From the NCBI RefSeq assembly GCF_002899675.1, contig NZ_PKUU01000021.1, positions 62,001 through 126,000 on the forward strand: a stretch of 64,000 nt of DNA. The letters run 5' to 3'. Both the position numbers and the translations under genes were made by a program. The DNA comes from Clostridium sp. chh4-2. Lineage in GTDB: Bacteria; Bacillota; Clostridia; Lachnospirales; Lachnospiraceae. Below the pieces are notes generated by a model, which did no database searches, was not told the DNA's origin, and saw only the letters and a program-made list of their open reading frames with translations. Shown here piece after piece: positions 24,576 through 32,110 of this stretch. The number at the start of each line of letters is the position of its first letter. Position 1 is the stretch's first letter.

Positions 24576-25532
24576 TCATTGATTGATTTTTTCTACATAA
24601 TGGCAAGCCGCCATATGTCCTTTTGTAACTTCCTGCCACGCCGGATTTTCATGAAAACATTTCTCCTGGGCGTAAATACATCTGGCTGCAAAGCGGCAGC
24701 CCGGCTTTGGATCAATTGGTGATGTAATCTCCCCTTTCAAAAGAATACGTTCTTTTTTCACATCGATGTCAGGCACCGGAACTGCTGACAAAAGCGCTTT
24801 TGTATAAGGGTGCAGGGGATGTTTGAACAGCTCCTTTGACTGGCTGTATTCAACCATCTGCCCCAGATACATGACCATAATCTCATGTGATATGTAGCGC
24901 ACAACCGACAGGTCATGAGTAATAAAGATATAAGTCAGATCCATCTGTTCCTGAAGATCCTGCATCAAATTCAGGATTTGAGCCTGTATGGAAACGTCCA
25001 GCGCGGAAACCGGCTCGTCGCAGACAATAACCTTGGGAGACAATACAAGCGCTCTGGCAATTCCCACTCTCTGTCTTCGCCCTCCGTCCAACTCATGCGG
25101 GTATGCGTCCTTAATCCTTCTCGCAATTCCCACCGTATCCATGATTTCAAATACCCGCTTCTCAATTTCTGCTTTTGAACCGTATTTAAATATGATTAAC
25201 GGCTCCGCTATGGTCTGAAATACCGTCATCCGGGGATCGATGGAGGACATGGGGTCCTGGAAAATCATCTGCATCTCCGAACACAGCTCATATCTTCTTT
25301 TGGATGTAATATCGGAAATATCCTGACCGTTATAAAATATCTTCCCGTCCGTATGGTCTAAAAGATGAAGAACCACCCGTCCCACGGTGGATTTTCCACA
25401 ACCGCTTTCTCCCACTATCCCAAGAGTCCGCTTGCGTCCTATGGAAAATGAGATATCATCCACCGCATGAAGCCTACCGCCAGGAGTATCAAAGTATTTT
25501 TTCAAATTTTTGACTTCTAAAATTGTATCCAT
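24576..25532 (-). CDS. ABC transporter ATP-binding protein, OppF/DppF type, with altered signature motif
   Basis: 318 residues from ATG 25532, which overlaps the previous stop by one base (TGATG) and has AGGAGG upstream; a longer frame extends into the preceding gene. Walker A is GESGCGKST and Walker B is VIVCDEPVSALD. The C-terminal oligopeptide-transporter region has CRFAARCIYAQEKC, whose cysteines resemble the iron-sulfur/metal site of the family. The signature reads LDGGRRQ instead of LSGGQ, replacing the serine that contacts ATP gamma-phosphate. With the partner ATPase normal, the heterodimer could have one weakened site. Confidence 0.92.
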   Translation of the reverse strand: MDTILEVKNLKKYFDTPGGRLHAVDDISFSIGRKRTLGIVGESGCGKSTVGRVVLHLLDHTDGKIFYNGQDISDITSKRRYELCSEMQMIFQDPMSSIDPRMTVFQTIAEPLIIFKYGSKAEIEKRVFEIMDTVGIARRIKDAYPHELDGGRRQRVGIARALVLSPKVIVCDEPVSALDVSIQAQILNLMQDLQEQMDLTYIFITHDLSVVRYISHEIMVMYLGQMVEYSQSKELFKHPLHPYTKALLSAVPVPDIDVKKERILLKGEITSPIDPKPGCRFAARCIYAQEKCFHENPAWQEVTKGHMAACHYVEKINQ

Positions 25533-26533
25533 CACAAACCTCCTGTTCCGCGTCCGGCAGCAAGCCCGGTTTTTCCGCATCTCACCAAATGTCCACCGCC
25601 AATGTCCAAAAGCTCCGGTTTGCATTCTTCACACCGCTTATCCGCATAAGGGCACCGCGGATGAAAATAGCATCCGGAAGGGAGATTAGACGGGTCCGGC
25701 ATCATACCCATAATGGGCTTTAATCTGGTTTCCTCTCCCGTTAAGCTGGGCAGCGACTCAAACAGCCCGATGGTATAAGGGTGCGCGGTTTCTTTGTAAA
25801 TCTGCCTGGCCGTGCCGTATTCCACAATCTCTCCGGCATAGACAACTGCAATTTTATCGCACATCTCCGCAACCACTCCCAGATCGTGTGTGATCAGAAT
25901 CATGGACGTCTTCATCTCGCTTTTTAGTTTGTTCATCAAATCCAGAATCTGTGCCTGGATCGTCACGTCTAATGCGGTGGTCGGCTCATCCGCAATCAAA
26001 AGTTCCGGGGAACAGGCCAATGCGATGGCGATTACGATTCTCTGCTTCATCCCCCCTGAAAATTGATGAGGATATTCTTTTAATCTCTCTGCCGGGATTC
26101 CAACCAGCTCCAGCATTTCCCCCGCTTTCCGTTCCAAATCCGCCTTGCTTTTTAAACCGGAATGGAGCTTTAATACCTCCATAATCTGCATCCCCACCGG
26201 ATCGATGGGATTCAGCGCTGTCATCGGGTCCTGAAATATCATGGAGATCTTATTTCCCCTATATTTTTTCATCTTCTTTAAAGGCATTTGAAGCAGGTCT
26301 TCCCCTTTAAATTCGATGCTGCCGCTTATTATTTTCCCCGGAGGATCGCTTACCAGGCGCATAATTCCTCTGGCAATCGTGGTTTTTCCGGCTCCTGTTT
26401 CCCCCACAAGGCCCAGCGTTTCCCCTCCGGCCAGGTTAAAGCTGACGCCGTTGACTGCCCGGCATGTCCCCATATTGCGGGTTATGTAGTGAATGTGGAG
26501 GTCTTTTACACTTAGTACATTTTCTTTATCCAT
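25532..26533 (-). CDS. ABC transporter ATP-binding protein, OppD/DppD type
   Basis: 333 residues. Walker A GETGAGKTT, signature FSGGMKQR, Walker B LLIADEPTTALD and switch His in LITHDLGVV. The C-terminal oligopeptide-family extension includes CYFHPRCPYADKRCEECKP. It forms the ATPase dimer with the downstream OppF-type subunit. It follows the permease gene after 13 nt. Confidence 0.93.
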   Translation of the reverse strand: MDKENVLSVKDLHIHYITRNMGTCRAVNGVSFNLAGGETLGLVGETGAGKTTIARGIMRLVSDPPGKIISGSIEFKGEDLLQMPLKKMKKYRGNKISMIFQDPMTALNPIDPVGMQIMEVLKLHSGLKSKADLERKAGEMLELVGIPAERLKEYPHQFSGGMKQRIVIAIALACSPELLIADEPTTALDVTIQAQILDLMNKLKSEMKTSMILITHDLGVVAEMCDKIAVVYAGEIVEYGTARQIYKETAHPYTIGLFESLPSLTGEETRLKPIMGMMPDPSNLPSGCYFHPRCPYADKRCEECKPELLDIGGGHLVRCGKTGLAAGRGTGGL

Positions 26534-26546
26534 TCAAGCATCCTCC

Positions 26547-27437
26547 TTATTGTTTCAGCCGCGGATCTAACGCATCCCGCAGCGCGTCGCCTAAAACATT
26601 TAAGCAGATAACGCTGAGGACAATTGCAAGACCCGGGTATGTAACCAGCCATGCGCATTTTGTGATATAGGATCTTCCTGTGGAGAGCATGGTTCCCCAC
26701 TCCGGAGTCGGCGGCTGGACGCCCAGTCCCAAAAAGCTTAAACTCGCTACGGAAATAATGGAGTTTGCCACTCCAAGCGTTGCCTGAACGATAATAATGG
26801 CCAGCACGTTTGGCAGAATATGCCTGATGATCAGTCTCAGCGGCCTTGCTCCGATGGCCCGTGACGCCTCAATATATTCATTCTGTTTGACGGCCAGTAT
26901 GGGGGCCCGAACCACCCTGGTGAAGCTGGGTATGGCGGAAATCGCAATTGCAAATACGGTATTGCGCAGGCCTGCCCCCAAACTGGTAGCCAGAACGATC
27001 GCCATGAGAAGCGACGGAATTGCCATGAATATATCCATAATCCTCATGATGAGATTGTCCACTTTTCCTCCGTAATAGCCGGCTAAGGAACCTAATATCA
27101 CTCCGACCGCAGTGGAAAGGATGGTTGCCATCATCGCAACGAGAAGAGAGATTCTTCCCCCATATAACACTCTTGAAAATATATCCCGCCCGTAATTGTC
27201 CGTGCCAAACCAATGTTTTAAGCTGGGAGGCATCAGCGCCTCTGAAATCTGCTGCTCGTCGATTCCATAGGGAGCCACGAAATCAGCAAATACGGATGAG
27301 AAGATAATGACCAGCAAAACGATCAGACAGATAACCGCCAGACGGTTTCTGGAAAACTGATAGACGGCATCTCCCAACCGGCTGTGGCTGATATTGTTCT
27401 GCGCCTTCTCCGCTTTATTTTTTCCGTTTCCCATCAT
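26547..27437 (-). CDS. ABC transporter permease, OppC/DppC type
   Basis: 296 residues: an N-terminal segment typical of OppC, six membrane helices, the phrase HWFGTDNYGRDIFSRVLYGGR and the coupling motif EASRAIGARPLRLIIRHILPN. The first ATG (27437) overlaps the stop of the upstream permease as ATGA; a second ATG follows directly. It forms the solute channel with the OppB-type subunit. Confidence 0.93.
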   Translation of the reverse strand: MMGNGKNKAEKAQNNISHSRLGDAVYQFSRNRLAVICLIVLLVIIFSSVFADFVAPYGIDEQQISEALMPPSLKHWFGTDNYGRDIFSRVLYGGRISLLVAMMATILSTAVGVILGSLAGYYGGKVDNLIMRIMDIFMAIPSLLMAIVLATSLGAGLRNTVFAIAISAIPSFTRVVRAPILAVKQNEYIEASRAIGARPLRLIIRHILPNVLAIIIVQATLGVANSIISVASLSFLGLGVQPPTPEWGTMLSTGRSYITKCAWLVTYPGLAIVLSVICLNVLGDALRDALDPRLKQ

Positions 27438-28420
27438 GCCGCCACTCCCTTCTCATTGGAAGAACCGCTTCCTCCATTCTTTTTCAACCGCTTTCTTCCC
27501 TGTATTTTAATTCGCGGATCGATCAGGGAATAAAGAATATCCACAATTAAATTGATAATGCTGAAGGAAAATGCCACCAGAAGAACCGCCCCCTGTACCA
27601 CCGGATAATCTCTGGAATTGATGGAATCGATCATCAGCTTACCAATTCCCGGTATGGAAAAGATCTGTTCCGTAACAATGGCTCCGCCCAGCATGATTCC
27701 AAATGAAATTCCGATTACAGTAAAAATCGGAAGCAGAGCATTTCTCAGCACATGATGTAAAATTACGGTGATCTCTTTCTGTCCCTTCGCCCTGGCCGTC
27801 ACCACATAATCCTGGCGGATACACTCCAGCATGGATGAACGCGTCGTTCTGAGAAGGCTGGCCGCATTGGAAAATCCAACGGTCATCGCCGGCAGAATCC
27901 AGTATTTCCATCCGTAGAATCCGGACGCAGGCAGCCAGTGGAGATTTGCCGAAAAGATAATGATCAGCACCATGCCAAGCCAGAAATTCGGCATGGACAC
28001 CGCCACCAAACCAATGGTGACGGCGATATTGTCAATCCACGTGTACTGCTTTACCGCCGATATGATACCGATCGGAAGCCCCATGATAATCATCATCACC
28101 AAGCACGCACTTGCCATCTTCAGTGTGGTCGGATAGCGTTCAAAGATCAATTCCACCACCGGCCGGTTCGACTTAAAAGAATCGCCGAAATCGCCTTTTG
28201 TAACAATGTTTTTTATGTAGCGCACATACTGGGTGATAAAAGGGTCATTGAGCCCAAGTTCTTCTCTCATCTCCTCAATCGCCTCCACCGGCGCATCGTC
28301 CCCCAGCATAATTCTGGCGGGATCTCCAGGCGCAAAATGAAGCAGGCTGAAAACCAGGAATGATACGCCCACAAGAACGGGTATCATCATCACAATCCGT
28401 TTAATGATATAGTTAACCAC
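27434..28420 (-). CDS. ABC transporter permease, OppB/DppB type
   Basis: 328 residues. It starts MVNYIIKRIVMMIPVLVGVSFLVF, the standard OppB N-terminus, and contains DPARIMLGDDAP and the coupling segment TARAKGQKEITVILHHVLRNAL. The C-terminus is basic. First gene of a six-gene operon (permease, permease, ATPase, ATPase, binding protein, esterase). A divergent LysR regulator lies 298 nt away, with a promoter and dyad between them. GGGAGGGA precedes the ATG. Confidence 0.93.
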   Translation of the reverse strand: MVNYIIKRIVMMIPVLVGVSFLVFSLLHFAPGDPARIMLGDDAPVEAIEEMREELGLNDPFITQYVRYIKNIVTKGDFGDSFKSNRPVVELIFERYPTTLKMASACLVMMIIMGLPIGIISAVKQYTWIDNIAVTIGLVAVSMPNFWLGMVLIIIFSANLHWLPASGFYGWKYWILPAMTVGFSNAASLLRTTRSSMLECIRQDYVVTARAKGQKEITVILHHVLRNALLPIFTVIGISFGIMLGGAIVTEQIFSIPGIGKLMIDSINSRDYPVVQGAVLLVAFSFSIINLIVDILYSLIDPRIKIQGRKRLKKNGGSGSSNEKGVAA

Positions 28421-28611
28421 TTAAAAGTCCCTCCCTTTTTATAATTTCCATATTCTTTTTAACCGCTTCCCACCTTTCCATAATCTTCCTACTCCTTTTA
28501 TTCTAATTTCTTATTCCCCCTTTTTTGATGGTATTTTTTTCCATTTCATACCTGTCTTGTTTTCTAAACTTTCATTTGCTATAATTAAGTTGGCTGTAAA
28601 ATTGTAGCTAA

Positions 28612-28641
28612 ACTATATCATTGCAAATTATTAAGTGTCAA
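28612..28641 (-). promoter_or_regulatory. Promoter of the opp-esterase operon
   Basis: On the minus strand TTGACA (28641-28636) and TATAGT (28617-28612) are 18 nt apart. The start point would be near 28,605, leaving an AT-rich leader of about 180 nt without visible structure before the first permease gene. Confidence 0.65.
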
Positions 28642-28659
28642 ATTCCACAATTTCATAGA

Positions 28660-28688
28660 CATAATAACCATCTTTCATAGATATTATG
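28660..28688. promoter_or_regulatory. LysR-type operator dyad
   Basis: CATAATA and TATTATG are inverted repeats 15 nt apart, with the T-N11-A type layout that LysR regulators bind. The related stretches TTTCATAGACAT and TTTCATAGATAT also repeat in tandem. The dyad is about 20-47 nt upstream of the opp -35 and 31 nt before the lysR ATG, the usual position for co-inducer-dependent activation and self-repression. Confidence 0.6.
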
Positions 28689-28718
28689 TTAGATTCATTT
28701 ACAATAGGGGATTAAATA

Positions 28719-29663
28719 ATGGATTTTAAAGAATTGACTTACGTTGTAGCTCTGGCAAGATACCAAAACTATACGGATGCCGCCAAAAGCCTCTTTATCA
28801 CTCAGCCCGCTTTGACGAAATCCATAAAAAAACTGGAGCTTGAATTAGATGAACCTCTTTTTATCAGGAATAAGAATTCTACAATTCCTACAGATTTCGG
28901 TTTAAAATATGTGCAATATGCACAAAGCATTTTAAGTCTGAAAAATACCATGGACAGGGAACTGCAAATGCTGCACGACAGAAAATATCCTGTGCTGAGA
29001 GTGGGCATCACGCCTGTGTCCGGCCGTTTTCTATTATCTCAAACGGCCATTGCCTATCAAAAGAAGCACCCGAATGTACAGCTCAGTTTTACGGAGGGCA
29101 TCACCCTCACCTTATATGATATGGTTGAGAAGGGGGATCTGGATCTGGCCATCTGTGTCTCTCCGGGATCTCCGCCATTTCCTGCCCGCCCCAATTTACA
29201 AACCGCCTTCGTCCAGGACACTGAAATCGTGCTGGCAGTCCCGCCGGACCATCCTTTAATCAGTATGGCAACCATAAAACCTGAGTTTCAGTATCCCTGG
29301 ATTCCGTTGGAATGGGCCCGGAACGAAAAATTTCTGCTTCAGCCGGAAGACCAGTTCACTACAATGGCTGCAAGACACCTGTTTAAACAACTGAATTTTC
29401 AGCCCGCTTCCATCAACAATCTGACCAATGTGCATTCAGCCATCGATTTGGTCTGCGCGGGCTGCGGCGTAGCCATTGTAACCAACATGCATTTGGCAAT
29501 CTTAGAGCAAAAAGTGAAACTGACCGCCCTGTCAATCGGGACACATCCTCTCTACAATAAGACGGTGGCCATTTACCGAAAGGGCACATCCCTTCCTCCA
29601 TATGCGGTGGATTATGTTGACCTGGTCCGGGAAGTTTACAGAGCCATTTTACTGAATCTTTAG
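28719..29663 (+). CDS. LysR family transcriptional regulator
   Basis: 314 residues. N-terminal winged helix-turn-helix (about 1-60: DFKELTYVVALARYQNYTDAAKSLFITQPALTKSIKKLE, shown by the segments LARYQNYTDAA and SLFITQPALT). A substrate-binding effector domain covers about 90-300. It is divergently transcribed from the opp-esterase operon with a dyad operator in between, so it most likely controls that operon in response to the imported compound or a breakdown product. AGGGG is 8 nt before the ATG. Confidence 0.92.
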   Translation: MDFKELTYVVALARYQNYTDAAKSLFITQPALTKSIKKLELELDEPLFIRNKNSTIPTDFGLKYVQYAQSILSLKNTMDRELQMLHDRKYPVLRVGITPVSGRFLLSQTAIAYQKKHPNVQLSFTEGITLTLYDMVEKGDLDLAICVSPGSPPFPARPNLQTAFVQDTEIVLAVPPDHPLISMATIKPEFQYPWIPLEWARNEKFLLQPEDQFTTMAARHLFKQLNFQPASINNLTNVHSAIDLVCAGCGVAIVTNMHLAILEQKVKLTALSIGTHPLYNKTVAIYRKGTSLPPYAVDYVDLVREVYRAILLNL

Positions 29664-29725
29664 TTCTTATCCTTTAAACATTAATTTTATCTATGCATTT
29701 TTCCATGTTTGTCAAAAAGTGCATA

Positions 29726-29769
29726 AAAAGAACCCGGGAATGGATCAGCCCTTCCCGGGTTCTTCTTTT
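29726..29769. terminator. Bidirectional terminator between lysR and araC genes
   Basis: AAGAACCCGGGAA and TTCCCGGGTTCTT form a stem with a 10-base loop. T-rich stretches flank it on both strands, so it can serve both convergent genes. Confidence 0.85.
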
Positions 29770-29800
29770 GTCCGCCGCCCTGCGCAGCAAATTTCTGGTT

Positions 29801-30769
29801 CTATGTAATCTTATTATTTTCCCTGTACTGTTTCGGAGAAATCCCATACCGCTCCCGGAAAATCCTATGGAAATAGCTGGTATTATCGTATCCGACGGCC
29901 ACGCTGATCTCCGCCACCGCTATCTTGGTGTTCAGCAAAAGAAATGCCGCCTGGTTCAGCCTCTTGATCTGCAAAAGCTCCTTATAGGTTCTCCCGGTCA
30001 GCTTTTTCACCGCCCGGCTCAGCCAGTAGATATCATACCCCAATAGGCCTGCCAGTTCCGTCAATTCCCCGTCCCGGTAATTTTCATCAATATATCTGAG
30101 CACATTTAACACCAGTTCCTGCTCAAATGTGTCCTCATTCTGGCTGATCTTATCCGTGTAATGCATCAGCTGGAGAAATAAAAGCCCCATGGTGATCTGG
30201 TTAATGCTTCTTTTATTGGGCTGATTATTCATCAGCGTCCAAACCATATTTTCCATCAGGTTCTGAACGGGAAGCACATCCGACACCTGGAAATGAAGAT
30301 AGCTGGAATAACCGTTGTCTCCTCTCAGGCAGCCCACAATAAACTCCCTGAGAAGGTTCTCTTCCTCTCCCATCATCCGGAAGGCCGTATCAAAGAATTC
30401 CGGTAAAATAATAAAATTAACCGCAATATCATCTTTCCCTGCCGGAAGTATTTCCTGGGTGGCGTTCTGGTTCAGAAACAGAATTTCCCCTTCTTTTAAC
30501 ACCACTTTTGTGTCGTCCACAATATGAGTCGTGGTTCCCTGGCACATATAAATCACTTCCACAAAGTTGTGTTTATGCTTAGGGAAATACACAAAACGGG
30601 TATGGGGCCGGATTCGGATCAGTCTGCCGTGCTCCAACATCTTTTTGCTGTCCACAATCAGATCTTTTTTCTCCGTATAACGGGTCTTGTCAATCTCCGT
30701 GCGCCCGTCTAAAAGCTCCCGTTCTTCCTCTGTTATGATGCTTAGCTGGTCTATGATCTTCTGGTTCAT
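29801..30769 (-). CDS. AraC family regulator with N-terminal cupin sensor
   Basis: 322 residues from ATG 30769 (GAGG 7 nt upstream); an earlier GTG lacks a ribosome site. Residues about 55-140 form a cupin-like effector domain (PKHKHNFVEVIYMCQG, LKEGEILFLNQ). The C-terminal 100 residues have two helix-turn-helix units (LAGLLGYDIYWLSRAVKKLTG and AVGYDNTSYFHRIFRERYGIS). Such regulators sense sugars; control of the rhamnose or opp genes is possible, but it is separated from both and has its own terminator. Probably monocistronic. Confidence 0.9.
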   Translation of the reverse strand: MNQKIIDQLSIITEEERELLDGRTEIDKTRYTEKKDLIVDSKKMLEHGRLIRIRPHTRFVYFPKHKHNFVEVIYMCQGTTTHIVDDTKVVLKEGEILFLNQNATQEILPAGKDDIAVNFIILPEFFDTAFRMMGEEENLLREFIVGCLRGDNGYSSYLHFQVSDVLPVQNLMENMVWTLMNNQPNKRSINQITMGLLFLQLMHYTDKISQNEDTFEQELVLNVLRYIDENYRDGELTELAGLLGYDIYWLSRAVKKLTGRTYKELLQIKRLNQAAFLLLNTKIAVAEISVAVGYDNTSYFHRIFRERYGISPKQYRENNKIT

Positions 30770-30787
30770 CTTTATCCTCACTCAGGA

Positions 30788-30883
30788 TTTAACACCAAGG
30801 GTGAAGGCATTTTCGAAAAAGCCTTCACCCTTTAATGTAAAACCTGAAGGCATTTTTGAAAATGCCTTCACCCTTGATGTTAA
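30788..30883. repeat. GTGAAGGC hairpin repeat, copy F2 (double hairpin)
   Basis: Two hairpins: AAGGGTGAAGGCATTTTC with its complement at 30796-30832, and GAAGGCATTTTTGAAAATGCCTTC at 30845-30870 followed by CACCCTTGATGTTAAA. The outer ends TTTAACA and TGTTAAA also pair. It lies 2 nt after the dnaJ stop and 19 nt before the araC start on the same strand, so it probably ends the dnaJ transcript. Confidence 0.8.
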
Positions 30884-30885
30884 AT

Positions 30886-32040
30886 TTATTTGAAAAGTCC
30901 TTTTTTCTTAGTTTCCTTCGTCTCAGAAGCCCTGCCGTTCATCACATCGTCAAATTTCCGCAAAGCCTCTTTCTGAGCCTCTGTCATCTTCTCAGGCACC
31001 TGAACCACCAATGTAACATAATGATCCCCTCTCTGATTCCTGTTGCGAAGAGACGGAACTCCTTTGCCCTTCAGCCGCACTTTTGTATCGGTCTGGGTTC
31101 CAGGACGCACCTCGTATTCCACCTGCCCGTCAACCGTCTTAATGCGGATAGTTCCGCCTAATGCCGCCGTTGCAAATGAAATCGGTACTGTGGAGAAAAT
31201 GCTTGTGTCTTTACGTATGAATACCGGATGTTTGGATACGACCGCCTCTACCAGAAGGTCTCCGCGCTCGCCGCCGTTGACGCCTGGTTCTCCGGCTCCG
31301 GAAAGGCGCACGCTCATGCCGTCGTCAATACCTGCGGGAATGTTCACCTTGAATTTCTTCTTTCTGGTGATATAGCCGGTTCCACGGCAGTCCGGACATT
31401 TTTCCTTTATGATCTTGCCTGTGCCGCCGCAGTCCGGACATGTCTGGACGTTCTGCACCTGGCCGAATAAGGACTGCTGAGTGTACATAATCTTGCCTTT
31501 ACCATTACACTTAGGACATGTCTCTGGAGAAGTGCCCGCTTTCGCTCCGGTTCCGTGGCAGGAAGCGCACTCTTCCTTAAAATTGATCTCTATCTCTTTT
31601 TCGCAGCCAAAAATAGCTTCCTCAAAAGTGATGCGGATGCTCGTTCTCAGATTAGCGCCTTTCATAGGCCCGTTATAGCGGGCGCTGCTGCGGCCGCCTC
31701 TGCCGCCGAAGATATCTCCGAAAATGTCTCCGAAAATATCTCCCATATCCGCGCCGTTAAAGTCAAATCCGCCGAATCCTCCAAATCCGCCGGCGCCGCC
31801 TGCCCCGCCGTCAAATGCTGCATGGCCGAACTGATCATACTGCCTACGTTTTTCCGGGTCGCTAAGTACACTATAGGCTTCAGAAGCCTCTTTAAATTTC
31901 TTTTCTGCTTCTGCATCGCCAGGATTGGTATCCGGATGATATTTTTTTGCCAACGCCCTATAGGCTTTTTTCAGGGCAGCATCATCCGCATTTCTGTCGA
32001 CGCCAAGAACTTCATAGTAATCTCTTTTATTTTCTGCCAT
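30886..32040 (-). CDS. dnaJ: Chaperone DnaJ
   Basis: 384 residues. The J domain (1-70) has the HPD motif in KKYHPDTNPG. A Gly/Phe-rich linker (about 75-110) is followed by the zinc domain with four CxxCxGxG-type repeats (CASCHGTGA, CPKCNGKGK, CPDCGGTGK, CPDCRGTGY) and the C-terminal peptide-binding domain. It stimulates DnaK ATPase and delivers unfolded clients. It is the last gene of the hrcA-grpE-dnaK-dnaJ operon, and hairpin F2 follows at once. Confidence 0.98.
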   Translation of the reverse strand: MAENKRDYYEVLGVDRNADDAALKKAYRALAKKYHPDTNPGDAEAEKKFKEASEAYSVLSDPEKRRQYDQFGHAAFDGGAGGAGGFGGFGGFDFNGADMGDIFGDIFGDIFGGRGGRSSARYNGPMKGANLRTSIRITFEEAIFGCEKEIEINFKEECASCHGTGAKAGTSPETCPKCNGKGKIMYTQQSLFGQVQNVQTCPDCGGTGKIIKEKCPDCRGTGYITRKKKFKVNIPAGIDDGMSVRLSGAGEPGVNGGERGDLLVEAVVSKHPVFIRKDTSIFSTVPISFATAALGGTIRIKTVDGQVEYEVRPGTQTDTKVRLKGKGVPSLRNRNQRGDHYVTLVVQVPEKMTEAQKEALRKFDDVMNGRASETKETKKKGLFK

Positions 32041-32062
32041 GTTAGTCTACCTTTCACACTAA

Positions 32063-32092
32063 GGAAAGTGCTGTACTGCTACAACACTTTCC
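32063..32092 (-). promoter_or_regulatory. Intercistronic hairpin between dnaK and dnaJ
   Basis: In the mRNA GGAAAGUGUUGUA pairs with UACAGCACUUUCC (one G-U pair) around a 4-base loop. No T run follows, so it is more likely an mRNA-stability or processing element than a full terminator; it may set a DnaK excess over DnaJ. Confidence 0.6.
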
Positions 32093-32110
32093 TCATTTCA
32101 TCTAAATATC

